Below are positions 44,022 to 58,353 of a stretch of 64,000 nucleotides of DNA, piece after piece; the stretch's first letter is position 1, and each line of letters begins with the position of its first letter. Origin of the DNA: Emticicia sp. C21 (GTDB lineage: Bacteria > Bacteroidota > Bacteroidia > Cytophagales > Spirosomataceae); contig NZ_QVMT01000001.1 of the NCBI RefSeq assembly GCF_003418935.1, forward strand, positions 536,063-600,062, given 5' to 3'. Under the pieces are notes generated by a model that was not told the origin of the DNA, did no database searches, and saw only the letters and a program-made list of their open reading frames with translations. The position numbers were made by a program, and so were the translations under genes.

Positions 44022-45677
44022 TTACCAGAAAACTGTATAAACAACTGTAAATATGGCTATCACGAGCAACGCGCCGATAGCAAAAGGGGTTTCAACCTTA
44101 AACCATTCTCTTTTTACTTCAAATGCATTCTCCTGATTTTTGCCTTTTCCTTCAATCAAACTGATGGCGATATGCACCAGCGAACAAATCCAGAACACCA
44201 CGCCCATACGATTCATGAACGGGAATTCAGGATATAGGCTTTCTATAATAGCCGATAAAACAATACTTAGCACAGCGGCAGACAAGGCTCCATTAGCGGT
44301 AGCCTTTTTCCAGAAGAAGCCGAGCAGAAAGATACTCAGAATACCCGGCGAAACATAGCCCGTATACACCTGAATATACTCAAATGCCTGTCCGAAATTA
44401 GCTAGAAGCGGACTCACAATCAGGGCAATAATAAAGGCAATGACAATTACTACCCGGCCTGTCCAGACAGTTTGTTTCTCGGTAAGGTTCTTATTGAAGA
44501 ATTTCTTGTGAATATCCAACATATAAATCGTTGAAATACTGTTAGCTTTTCCGGCTAAAGAGGCCACAATAGCTGCCGTGAGTGCCGCAAAAGCCAGGCC
44601 TTTCAAGCCAACCGGTAGCAGATTCAATAATACCGGATAAGCATTATCGGGCTTTACAATTCCATTCTGGGTAATTCCATTAACTATTGTAGCATCAGCA
44701 CTTTCCTGAAAGATAACATAAGCAGCCAGACCAGGTAACACCACAATAATCGGCATCAGCATTTTCATGAATGCTGCAAACAAAACACCCTTTCGGGCAG
44801 TAGAAATATCCGCTCCTAATGCTCGTTGGGTAATGTATTGGTTACAGCCAAAATAGTTCAGGTTATTTACCCATTGACCACCGATAATAAACATCATAAT
44901 ACCCGGCACCTGACGATAGGCATCTATAAACCCGCCTTTCCCATCATGTACCTGATATTGATCAGGCTTGAAAATCATGTGTAAATGACCCTCAGCTTTT
45001 TGTGCAATCAGGTTCATACCTTCCCATACACCTGCACCGGTACCTACTTTATCAGACAGTAAACCAAGTGCCAGATACGTAGTAGCTAATCCTCCAAAAA
45101 TCAGGCAAACCACTTGAATAACATCTGTATAACCGATTACTTTCATACCTCCCAAGGTAATGATTACGGCAAAAATCGTCAGGAAAATGGCACAGGACAT
45201 AAAGCTAAAGCCTGTCATTTTCTCTAAACTCAATCCACCAAGATAGATAATGGAAGTGAGATTTACGAAAATATAAAGAAAAAGCCAGAAAACTGCCATG
45301 ATTGTTGACAAACGCCCGTCATAACGCTTGGCAAGGAATTGTGGCATTGTAAAAATCTTGTTATTAAGATACATGGGCAGGAAGTAAACCGCCACAATTA
45401 ATAACGAAACGCCGCCCAGTAATTCATAAACCGAAATAGCAATACCTAACTGAAACGCCTGCCCGCTCATCCCGATAAATTGTTCTGCCGAAATATTGGA
45501 AGCAATGATTGAAGCACCGATAGCCCACCATGTTAGTGAACCTTCAGCCAGAAAAAAATCTTTGCTATCGGCTGATTGCCTGCCTTTGTTTTTGTATATC
45601 CAATATCCGTAAGAAGAAACAATAATAAAGTATACCAAAAAGATGAGATAATCGAGGTTGTCGAGTCCGAGAGTCAT
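44022..45677 (-). CDS. SSS-family sodium:sugar symporter
   Basis: A 551-residue inner-membrane protein with about 14 helices. Family marks are WWAIGASIIASNISAEQFIG in the first helices (sodium site region), GGMKVIGYTDVIQ and NYFGCNQYITQRALGA. Members of the SSS family (SglT-like) take up galactose, xylose, arabinose and other sugars with sodium. Position 49 bp after transaldolase in the araBAD unit points to arabinose or xylose as substrate (inference). Full length, no break. Confidence 0.92.
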   Translation of the reverse strand: MTLGLDNLDYLIFLVYFIIVSSYGYWIYKNKGRQSADSKDFFLAEGSLTWWAIGASIIASNISAEQFIGMSGQAFQLGIAISVYELLGGVSLLIVAVYFLPMYLNNKIFTMPQFLAKRYDGRLSTIMAVFWLFLYIFVNLTSIIYLGGLSLEKMTGFSFMSCAIFLTIFAVIITLGGMKVIGYTDVIQVVCLIFGGLATTYLALGLLSDKVGTGAGVWEGMNLIAQKAEGHLHMIFKPDQYQVHDGKGGFIDAYRQVPGIMMFIIGGQWVNNLNYFGCNQYITQRALGADISTARKGVLFAAFMKMLMPIIVVLPGLAAYVIFQESADATIVNGITQNGIVKPDNAYPVLLNLLPVGLKGLAFAALTAAIVASLAGKANSISTIYMLDIHKKFFNKNLTEKQTVWTGRVVIVIAFIIALIVSPLLANFGQAFEYIQVYTGYVSPGILSIFLLGFFWKKATANGALSAAVLSIVLSAIIESLYPEFPFMNRMGVVFWICSLVHIAISLIEGKGKNQENAFEVKREWFKVETPFAIGALLVIAIFTVVYTVFW

Positions 45678-45726
45678 TTAAGTAAAACTATTAGGTTGAA
45701 TATGATTGATGTAGTAAAATAGCATT

Positions 45727-46383
45727 TTAACTATTAACTTTTTTATAATCGGCTAAAAATTTCTCTAACCCTATATCAGTTAGCGGATGCTTCAGTAAGG
45801 CTGTAATAGCACTCAATGGACCGGTCATGACATCAGAACCAAGCTCGGCACACTTAATGATATGCATTGGGTGACGGACAGAGGCAGCTAAAATCTCGGT
45901 TTTATAGCCATAGTTATCAAAAATCAGACGAATCTGGCGGATTAATTCCACACCATCTACCGAAATATCATCTAATCTGCCAATAAAAGGCGAAACATAA
46001 CTGGCTCCGGCTTTGGCGGCTAATAATGCCTGCCCTGCTGAAAATATGAGCGTACAGTTGGTTCGAATTCCCTTTTCACTGAAATACTTAATGGCCTTGA
46101 TTCCATCTTTTACCATTGGCACTTTTACCACGATATTCGGATGGATTTCCGCTAACTCCTCTCCCTCTCTGATAATGCCAGCAAAATCAGTGGCAATCAC
46201 CTCTGCTGAGATAGGTCCGTTTACAATTTCGCAGATGGCTCTATAGTGGTTCAGAATATTCTCATGTCCTGATATTCCTTCTTTGGCCATGAGAGACGGA
46301 TTAGTCGTTACCCCATCCAGTACACCTAAATCATTCGCTTCCTGAATTTCAGCCAGATTGGCTGTATCAATAAAGAATTGCAT
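45727..46383 (-). CDS. Transaldolase / fructose-6-phosphate aldolase-like (TalC type)
   Basis: A 218-residue class I aldolase of the short transaldolase branch. [13 protein letters not shown] opens the protein, [13 protein letters not shown] forms the phosphate end, and the Schiff-base Lys87 is in NIVVKVPM. It moves dihydroxyacetone units in the non-oxidative pentose phosphate pathway (transaldolase) or makes fructose-6-phosphate from dihydroxyacetone (FSA); sequence does not separate these safely. Here it would process xylulose-5-phosphate made by AraBAD. It begins 39 bp after araD in the same direction. Confidence 0.92.
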   Translation of the reverse strand: MQFFIDTANLAEIQEANDLGVLDGVTTNPSLMAKEGISGHENILNHYRAICEIVNGPISAEVIATDFAGIIREGEELAEIHPNIVVKVPMVKDGIKAIKYFSEKGIRTNCTLIFSAGQALLAAKAGASYVSPFIGRLDDISVDGVELIRQIRLIFDNYGYKTEILAASVRHPMHIIKCAELGSDVMTGPLSAITALLKHPLTDIGLEKFLADYKKVNS

Positions 46384-46422
46384 TTGCTTAACGTTTAAAA
46401 GTAAAATAAATATGGAACCTGA

Positions 46423-47127
46423 TTAGCATCCTTGCCCGTAGTAGGCATTTTTACCGTGTTTGCGCTCATAGTGTTTCATTCGCAACGTATCTTTTATCCG
46501 GGGTGTATCCGGATTAATCTGTAAGGTAAGCATAGCCATGCGCGCTACTTCTTCCAGCACTGCGGCATTGTAGACCGATTTCTCTGCGTTTTTCCCCCAG
46601 GTAAACGGGCCATGATTCTGTAGCAAAACCATCTCTACTTCGTGATGTGATAAGCCTTTTATCTTAAACACATCGAATATCTGATTCCCGGTTTCAAATT
46701 CGTAGTCTCTCTCAATCATTTCATCGGTCAATACTGGCGCACAGGGAATGTCCTGATGCGTATGGTCGGCATGGGTAGTACCAAAAATCGGAATATCTAA
46801 ACCTGCTTGCGCCCAAGCCACAGCATAGGTGCTATGGGTATGGGTAATGCCCCCAATATCATCCCATTTTTTATAAAGCTGGGCATGCGTTTTTGTATCT
46901 GACGACGGCCGAAGTTTGCCCTCAACAAGTCTGGCATCATAGTCCACAATAACTATATCTTCTGCTTTGAGTATTTCATAAGGCACACCACTAGGTTTGA
47001 TGGCAAACACGGCTTTGGCACGGTCTACAGTACTCACATTACCAAAAGTGAATAAAACCAGCCCCAGCTTCGGAAGCAGCATATTGGCTTCGTAGCATTC
47101 TTCTTTTAATGATTGATAGGTGCTCAT
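46423..47127 (-). CDS. araD: L-ribulose-5-phosphate 4-epimerase
   Basis: A 234-residue class II aldolase-fold enzyme that turns L-ribulose-5-phosphate into D-xylulose-5-phosphate. Phosphate and zinc motifs are present: SSDTKTH, THTHSTYAVAWAQAG (two zinc His), TTHADHTHQDIPC and LQNHGPFTWG (third zinc His). The C-terminus AYYGQGC is typical of AraD. The start overlaps the araA stop by 4 bp (ATGA), so the two are translationally coupled. Confidence 0.96.
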   Translation of the reverse strand: MSTYQSLKEECYEANMLLPKLGLVLFTFGNVSTVDRAKAVFAIKPSGVPYEILKAEDIVIVDYDARLVEGKLRPSSDTKTHAQLYKKWDDIGGITHTHSTYAVAWAQAGLDIPIFGTTHADHTHQDIPCAPVLTDEMIERDYEFETGNQIFDVFKIKGLSHHEVEMVLLQNHGPFTWGKNAEKSVYNAAVLEEVARMAMLTLQINPDTPRIKDTLRMKHYERKHGKNAYYGQGC

Positions 47128-48614
47128 CGGTAGAATACTTCGTTAACTTTCAGTTCGTTTTTCATTGCTCTGATGGTGGTCTCCTGATCAATCACTACCA
47201 GTTCTATGTTCAGCATCTCTGCCAAGTCTTCCATGTACTCAACAGTGAGGTTCTGACTATATACCGTGTGATGTGCGCCGCCTGCCATAATCCATGCTTC
47301 GAGGCCTACTTTCATATTTGGCTGAGGCTTCCATAAAGCGCGGGCAGTGGGTAACTTGGGGAAAGATTCTGTGACCTCTACTGCTTCCACCTCATTGACA
47401 ATCAGTCGGAAACGGTTTCCTAAGTCAACCAATGATACATTTAAAGCAGGGCCAGCAGACGCATTGAATACCAGACGAACGGGGTCTTCTTTTCCACCAA
47501 TTCCTAAAGGATGTACCTCGCATTTTACTTTACCGGCTGCAATAGACGGGCATATTTCAAGCATGTGAGAACCTAATACCATAGCATTATTCGGATTAAA
47601 ATGATAGGTATAATCTTCCATAAAAGTATTGCCACCTTTCATGCCGCTGGCCATCAGTTTTATAACGTGTACCATCGCAGAAGTTTTCCAGTCTCCTTCA
47701 CCGCCATACCCATATCCGGCAGCCATCATGCGTTGTGAGCCAATGCCCGGCAACTGGCGCATGCCGTGTAAATCTTCAAAAGTATTGGTATAAGCTGAAT
47801 AGCTACCCTCTTTCAGGAAAACCTTCAAGCCTGATTCTATACGGGCTGCTTCAATTAAGGCGCTACGTCTTTCTCCATTCTTAGCCAATGATGGCATCAG
47901 CTCATAAGTATCTTCGTATTCCTGTACAAGTTGCGCAATTTCTGCTTCTGAGATCTGGTTGATTACTTCCACTAAATCGCCTACTGCATGTGTATTGACT
48001 GAAAAACCAAATTTCATTTCAGCAGATACTTTATCGCCATCTGTTACAGCTACCTGACGCATATTGTCGCCAAAGCGCACGAGTTTCATGTGTTGCATCT
48101 GGTATTTGCCAACCGCCACGCGAGCCCAGATATTGATTTTTTCATGTACCGAATGATCCTGCCAATGCCCGACTACTACTTTGCGGTTTAGTCGCATCTT
48201 TGACATGATATGGCCAAACTCCCGGTCACCATGTGCTGACTGGTTAAGGTTCATGAAATCCATATCAATGGTATCAAAAGGAATATCCCTATTGAATTGC
48301 GTATGCAGGTGCAGAATTGGAATCTGTAAGGCATTCAGTCCACGAATCCACATTTTGGCAGGCGAAAAGGTATGCATCCAAGTGATGATACCTACACAGT
48401 TGGGTGTGTAATTGGCTTCTTTGCAAATAGCAAGTATCTCATCCGGTGTTTTTACTACGGGTTTGAATATGACTTTTACAGGAATGGCTGATGCACTATC
48501 CAGAGATTGGGCTATCATTTGAGAATGTTCATCAACCTGACGGAGGGTTTCCTCTCCGTATAAATGCTGACTACCTGTTACAAACCAAACTTCAAAGGAT
48601 TTTAGATTAAGCAT
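47124..48614 (-). CDS. araA: L-arabinose isomerase
   Basis: A 496-residue enzyme converting L-arabinose to L-ribulose. The N-terminal VWFVTGSQHLYGEETLRQV is diagnostic. Metal-site residues are visible in GGEGDWKTSAMVHVIK (Glu), FMEDYTYHFNP (Glu), GSHMLEICPS (His) and GGAHHTVYS (His). The length matches the E. coli enzyme of about 500. It overlaps araB by 8 bp upstream and araD by 4 bp downstream in a tight operon. Confidence 0.97.
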   Translation of the reverse strand: MLNLKSFEVWFVTGSQHLYGEETLRQVDEHSQMIAQSLDSASAIPVKVIFKPVVKTPDEILAICKEANYTPNCVGIITWMHTFSPAKMWIRGLNALQIPILHLHTQFNRDIPFDTIDMDFMNLNQSAHGDREFGHIMSKMRLNRKVVVGHWQDHSVHEKINIWARVAVGKYQMQHMKLVRFGDNMRQVAVTDGDKVSAEMKFGFSVNTHAVGDLVEVINQISEAEIAQLVQEYEDTYELMPSLAKNGERRSALIEAARIESGLKVFLKEGSYSAYTNTFEDLHGMRQLPGIGSQRMMAAGYGYGGEGDWKTSAMVHVIKLMASGMKGGNTFMEDYTYHFNPNNAMVLGSHMLEICPSIAAGKVKCEVHPLGIGGKEDPVRLVFNASAGPALNVSLVDLGNRFRLIVNEVEAVEVTESFPKLPTARALWKPQPNMKVGLEAWIMAGGAHHTVYSQNLTVEYMEDLAEMLNIELVVIDQETTIRAMKNELKVNEVFYR

Positions 48615-50244
48615 TGTTTTCTGTGAATTTTCCTAAACGCTGATATTTTTTATATAATTTCTGATATACTTCTACACACTCAGGCCGGGGCTCATACCGG
48701 GCATCAAACCCTGAACCCATTGCTTTTTGTGCCTCAAATAAACTGGCATGCACTCCCGCTGCTACTGCGGCATTCATGGCAGCACCCAAGGCACAGGCCT
48801 GGTCTGAACTGGCTACTTTTATAGGCATATTCAGTACATTAGCAAGGGTTTGCATCACAAATGGTGATTTTTTAGCTACGCCACCGATAGCAATTACCTG
48901 CTTAATGGGTACACCCTCTTCTATGAATCTATCGACAATGGCCTTTGAGCCATAAGCTGTTGCCTCAACAACCATTTTGAAAAGTTTTGCAGCATCTGTT
49001 CCTAAATTCATACCCACGAACGCGGCTTTCAGTAAATGATTAGCATCCGGTGTGCGTCGGCCATTAATCCAGTCAGTGGCTACCGGGTCATTTTCAGCAA
49101 TGGGTAAAAGAGAAGCTTTCTCTGATAGATGAGGAATGAGTTTCTGTGCTAATTCATCTGCTGCTTTTTCACCTAATAGTTCACGGACTGGTTCAGTAAT
49201 GATTCTTTGAAACCATGCGTAATAATCGCCATAGGCTGATTGCCCGGCTTCCATGCCAAGCATACCCGGAATAATGGAGCCGTCGACCTGCCCACAAATA
49301 CCTTTAATCAGCAGATGCCCGATTTCTTCATTAGGTGCAATGAGCATATCGCAGGTTGAGGTACCCATTACACGCACAAAGTCGTAGGGTTCAATCTCTG
49401 CTCCCACGGCTCCCATATGGCAATCAAAAGCCCCAACACCTATTACTACATTTGTTGAAAGACCAAATTTTTCAGCCCATTCAGCAGAAATCTGGCCCAT
49501 GGGTTCATCAGAAGTATAGGTATTTCTAAAAAGTCTTTCCCGTAATCCTGACAAAAGAGGATCGAGTTTATAGAGGAATTCTTCCCACGGAAGCCCTTCG
49601 AATTCTTCGTGCCACATAGCTTTATGGCCTGCCGCACAACGGGAACGTTTCATGGTAAGTGGGTTGGTATTGCCTGTCAGCACTGCCGAAATCCAGTCGC
49701 AATGTTCTACCCACGAAAATGCTTTTTCGCGTATGCTTGCATCAGTCCTCAGCGTATGAAGTATCTTTGCCCAGAACCATTCAGATGAATAAATGCCGCC
49801 GACGTATTTGGTATAATCGGTATCCCACCGATGTGCCAGATGGTTAATCTCTTCTGCTTCCGCATTGGCTGTATGGTCTTTCCAGAGAATGAACATGCCA
49901 TTAGGGTTATCGGAAAATTCCGGTAACATTGCTAAAGGTGTCCCGTTTTCATCAACCGCTACTGGTGTAGACCCGGTAGTATCAATGGAAATACCTACAA
50001 TATTTTGTTTAGTATCTTCCAGAGCGTTAGTCAATGTATCTTTAATGACGCTTTCAACCGCTTCCAGATAGTCCAACGGATGTTGTCTGAACTGAGCAAT
50101 TGAGGGGTCACAATACTTTCCGGTCGCCCATCGCTTATAATATTCGACGGCCGTGCTCACACATTGCCCGTTAGAAGTATTGACTAATAAAGCCCGGACA
50201 GAATCAGTTCCAAAATCAATTCCTAATGTAAATTTCTGACTCAT
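48607..50244 (-). CDS. araB: L-ribulokinase
   Basis: A 545-residue FGGY-family kinase phosphorylating L-ribulose. The N-terminal phosphate loop is GIDFGTDSVRALLVN, followed by the AraB-type GKYCDPSIAQFRQHPLDYLE. The segments VGIGVGAFDCHMGAVGAEI-like and IAIGGVAKKSPFVMQTLANV hold the C-terminal ATP-binding half. It leads the araBAD-transaldolase-SSS-MocA unit. Two AraR-type palindromes lie upstream, one 7 bp before the ATG and one over the probable promoter, which makes arabinose-responsive repression likely. Confidence 0.96.
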   Translation of the reverse strand: MSQKFTLGIDFGTDSVRALLVNTSNGQCVSTAVEYYKRWATGKYCDPSIAQFRQHPLDYLEAVESVIKDTLTNALEDTKQNIVGISIDTTGSTPVAVDENGTPLAMLPEFSDNPNGMFILWKDHTANAEAEEINHLAHRWDTDYTKYVGGIYSSEWFWAKILHTLRTDASIREKAFSWVEHCDWISAVLTGNTNPLTMKRSRCAAGHKAMWHEEFEGLPWEEFLYKLDPLLSGLRERLFRNTYTSDEPMGQISAEWAEKFGLSTNVVIGVGAFDCHMGAVGAEIEPYDFVRVMGTSTCDMLIAPNEEIGHLLIKGICGQVDGSIIPGMLGMEAGQSAYGDYYAWFQRIITEPVRELLGEKAADELAQKLIPHLSEKASLLPIAENDPVATDWINGRRTPDANHLLKAAFVGMNLGTDAAKLFKMVVEATAYGSKAIVDRFIEEGVPIKQVIAIGGVAKKSPFVMQTLANVLNMPIKVASSDQACALGAAMNAAVAAGVHASLFEAQKAMGSGFDARYEPRPECVEVYQKLYKKYQRLGKFTENNA

Positions 50245-50250
50245 CTCTTA

Positions 50251-50267
50251 TGTGTTACATTGACACA
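50251..50267. promoter_or_regulatory. AraR-type operator just before araB
   Basis: TGTGTTA-CAT-TGACACA, 17-bp palindrome ending 7 bp upstream of the araB start codon. It would lie in the mRNA leader of the promoter proposed at 50343. Confidence 0.65.
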
Positions 50268-50342
50268 TTTTTAATTTATAATAAGTAATTTCCTAAACTG
50301 AATATTCTTTTTCCCGCTAATTGTGATTTTTTACAGGCACTT

Positions 50343-50370
50343 CAAAACTAAAAAGTGTTAAATTGACACA
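50343..50370 (-). promoter_or_regulatory. araB promoter with overlapping AraR-type operator
   Basis: On the minus strand TAGTTTTG (50350 down to 50343) fits the -7 consensus TAnnTTTG exactly. The 17-bp site AGTGTTA-AAT-TGACACA at 50354-50370 lies directly upstream, between -7 and the expected -33 position, as for a classical repressor site. No clear -33 TTTG is visible. Confidence 0.6.
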
Positions 50371-50431
50371 TTTTATTTTAGCAGAAATTCTCTAATTACC
50401 TTTCTCTCATTTATTCAATAAACTCTCATTT

Positions 50432-51130
50432 CTATATCATCGCATCTGACATGAAATTATGAAATGCGTTGAACTGGCTCTGGTATTTCTCTTTGTCTAA
50501 CCTGTAAAGAATAGCCTTTTTAGTAGTGGAGTTCTGGTTTTTTTCTCCGGTATCAATTAAAAGTTTTGTAGACAGAATCTTACGGCTAAAATTACGTCTG
50601 TCAAGCGGTGTATCATAAATAGCCTCGTATAATTTCTGAAGCTGTGGAATAGTAAATTTTTCGGGTAACAATTCAAAACCTATCGGGTGTAAAGCAGCTT
50701 TGTAACGCAATTGTTCTAAAGCCATATTTACCATCTCGTTATGATCAAAAATCAGACCTGGTCTGTTTTTCAAATCTATCCAATAGGCATTTTGCGCTTT
50801 TGCCTGATCCTGATTATGGTCATGGATGTTTATGAGGGCAAAAAAACAAATAGAGATTGTCCGTTCTACCGGGTCTCTTCCTACTTTTCCAAAGGTTTTA
50901 ATCTCCTCAAAATAGATATCCTTTAAGCCCGTCAAATCATACAAAATACGGTTAGCTGCCACTTCAAGGTCTTCTTCGGCTTCTAAGAAACCACCCATCA
51001 AAGACCACTTTCCTTTTTCGGGTTCGAAATTCCGTTTAATCAACAATAACTTAAGTTCTTCGCCATCAAAACCAAAGACTAAACAATCAAGGGCAACCAG
51101 TATTCTGGTTGAATGCGGGTATTTATTCAT
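50432..51130 (-). CDS. araR: NrtR-type (Nudix + winged helix) arabinose regulator AraR
   Basis: A 232-residue protein. A Nudix-like domain (about 9-150) has GKWSLMGGFLEAEEDLEVAA where the Nudix box would be; the catalytic R-E-x2-E-E glutamates are not all conserved, as expected for a sensor. A C-terminal winged helix follows (about 155-232) with FTIPQLQKLYEAIYDTPLDR and RRNFSRKIL. In Bacteroides thetaiotaomicron an NrtR-family protein of this type is the arabinose-responsive repressor AraR. Location 187 bp upstream of araB and the four 17-bp palindromes nearby support the same role here. It is probably autoregulated through the site at 51272. Confidence 0.88.
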   Translation of the reverse strand: MNKYPHSTRILVALDCLVFGFDGEELKLLLIKRNFEPEKGKWSLMGGFLEAEEDLEVAANRILYDLTGLKDIYFEEIKTFGKVGRDPVERTISICFFALINIHDHNQDQAKAQNAYWIDLKNRPGLIFDHNEMVNMALEQLRYKAALHPIGFELLPEKFTIPQLQKLYEAIYDTPLDRRNFSRKILSTKLLIDTGEKNQNSTTKKAILYRLDKEKYQSQFNAFHNFMSDAMI

Positions 51131-51192
51131 TATTTAATGTGCTGCCTAATGTTTGCACAAATTTTAATATTACAATGCTCAAAATCAATAAA

Positions 51193-51221
51193 ATTCGTGA
51201 AAATCAACGATTTTCACGAAT
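51193..51221. promoter_or_regulatory. Perfect 13-bp-arm hairpin in araR leader
   Basis: ATTCGTGAAAATC (51193-51205), loop AAC, GATTTTCACGAAT (51209-51221). It is a perfect inverted repeat about 63 bp before the araR ATG, without a T run on either strand, so a terminator is unlikely. It may be an operator for another regulator or a structured mRNA leader. Confidence 0.6.
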
Positions 51222-51271
51222 CAAATCAAATGTTAACCTAACATATTTCAGTATTCAATCCACAATCGAAT

Positions 51272-51288
51272 TGTGTAAATATAACACA
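51272..51288. promoter_or_regulatory. AraR-type operator upstream of araR
   Basis: TGTGTAA-ATA-TAACACA, a perfect 17-bp palindrome. On the minus strand it overlaps TATATTTA (51283 down to 51276), a near -7 element with TTTG 18 nt upstream. This suggests repression of araR by its own product. Confidence 0.6.
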
Positions 51289-51330
51289 ATTTATTCTTAA
51301 TCAAAAAATTGTATTAAAGTATTTAAAAAT

Positions 51331-52872
51331 TTACTTTTTCACATTCAGAACAATGACCGAATAAGCAGGTATGGTCAGCTTTAATACACCTTTTTCGAGC
51401 TTTGCGCCACTAAAGTCTTTTACGGCTACCTTATTGGGTTGTTCAAATGTATTATGGTCGTTAATTTTTGCTGAACTCAGAATCTGCCCGGAAATTTTTG
51501 AAAAATCTTCCCCTCTCAGGTTAATCGTAACCTCATGTGACTTACTATAATCTATATTCGTCAGCGAAATATTCAATGCGCCTGAAGCATCTTTTGAAGC
51601 TGATGCCGAAACGGCTGTCAGTTTTTTGCCCTGATAATCATACGATGGCGACTCAATGCTGATAGGCACAAGCATAGCATCCTGATGCACATTGTACATT
51701 TTCATAACATGATAAGTAGGCGTTAACAGCATCTTTTCTTCATTGGTCAGGATTACTGATTGTAATACATTTACAATCTGCGCCAGGTTTGCTCCACGCA
51801 CACGGTCGGCATGATTATTAAAAATATTAAGCGTTAATCCTGCAATCATGGCATCACGCATGGTATTCTGCTGATATAAGAAACCCGGATTTGTGCCAGG
51901 CTCTACGCTATACCATCCACCCCATTCGTCTACAATCAAAGCTACTTTTTTCTGAGGATCATATTTATCCATAATGGTACTATGTCCTTTAATGAACTCG
52001 TCCATTTGCCATGCCTCTTCCATAATCTTGAAATAATGACCTTCATTAAAATCAACAGAAGGTCCTTTATCAGTCCAGCTGATTACTGAATAATGGTGCA
52101 ATGCTACACCTGCCAGCATTTTATGCGGAATATTTTTCATCAATGTTTCTGTCCAAGCATAATCTCCGTCACTTGCACCGGAAGCAATCCTGAAAATCTG
52201 CGAGCTATTATCCCAGTCAGTCATGAATGTAGCATATTGGCGATAGATATTGGCATAGTATTCGGCTGTCATATTACCTCCACAGCCCCATGCTTCATTA
52301 CCTACGCCCCATAGTTTAACATTCCAGGGTTTTTCACGGCCATTTTGCTTGCGGAGTTCAGACATCGGACTTCCACCGGGATGACTTACATAAGTTACCC
52401 AATCCGAAAGATCTTTGACAGAACCGCTACCGACATTTCCGGCCAGATAAGGCTCTGCGCCAATCCGCTCACAAAGGTCGAGGAAATCATGCGTACCAAA
52501 GCTATTGTCTTCAGTTACACCGCCCCACCAGACATTCACCATTTTAGGGCGATTGGCTTTAGGGCCAATGCCATCTTTCCATTGGTAGGTATCGGCAAAG
52601 CAACCGCCCGGCCAACGAAGGTTAGGAATTTTCAGGTCTTTCAATGCCTTGATTATATCGTTCCGAACACCCGCAGTATTCGGTATTTTGGTATTCCCTT
52701 CACCTACATAGATGCCTCCGTAGATACATCTCCCAAGATGTTCGGCAAAATGTCCATAGATATGTTTATTGATTTGCGTTTTGGCTAAATCGGTATTCAA
52801 GGTAATTCTGGTCTGGGCGGTAGTTGTAAAAACTACGCACCCTATAATGAATGAAAGAAAGGCTTTTTTCAC
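51331..52872 (-). CDS. GH51 alpha-L-arabinofuranosidase
   Basis: A 513-residue exported enzyme (signal peptide MKKAFLSFIIGCVVFTTTAQ). The (beta/alpha)8 domain carries the acid/base Glu193 (WGVGNEAWGCGG) and the nucleophile Glu316 (ALIVDEWGGWYS); IYGHFAEHLGRCIYGG and LRWPGGCFADTYQWKDGIG are strong family marks. A C-terminal beta-sandwich follows (about 390-513, ending AYSVIVLNVKK). It removes arabinose side chains from arabinoxylan or arabinan. It is the last gene of the minus-strand hydrolase array and lies 200 bp upstream of araR. Confidence 0.96.
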   Translation of the reverse strand: MKKAFLSFIIGCVVFTTTAQTRITLNTDLAKTQINKHIYGHFAEHLGRCIYGGIYVGEGNTKIPNTAGVRNDIIKALKDLKIPNLRWPGGCFADTYQWKDGIGPKANRPKMVNVWWGGVTEDNSFGTHDFLDLCERIGAEPYLAGNVGSGSVKDLSDWVTYVSHPGGSPMSELRKQNGREKPWNVKLWGVGNEAWGCGGNMTAEYYANIYRQYATFMTDWDNSSQIFRIASGASDGDYAWTETLMKNIPHKMLAGVALHHYSVISWTDKGPSVDFNEGHYFKIMEEAWQMDEFIKGHSTIMDKYDPQKKVALIVDEWGGWYSVEPGTNPGFLYQQNTMRDAMIAGLTLNIFNNHADRVRGANLAQIVNVLQSVILTNEEKMLLTPTYHVMKMYNVHQDAMLVPISIESPSYDYQGKKLTAVSASASKDASGALNISLTNIDYSKSHEVTINLRGEDFSKISGQILSSAKINDHNTFEQPNKVAVKDFSGAKLEKGVLKLTIPAYSVIVLNVKK

Positions 52873-52914
52873 TTTACTGATAGTTATGGTTGTAAATTCT
52901 TTAGGGCAATATTA

Positions 52915-54861
<1,947 letters not shown>

Positions 54862-54914
54862 TTATAAATATGTAATTTCAAGGGTACTACTCTGCAAAGT
54901 TGTTTTAGAAGAAA

Positions 54915-56051
<1,137 letters not shown>

Positions 56052-56073
56052 TTATACTGTGAAGATTTGAATA

Positions 56074-58325
<2,252 letters not shown>

Positions 58326-58353
58326 AGTTATGGTTTTTCGGTAAATAATTGAC

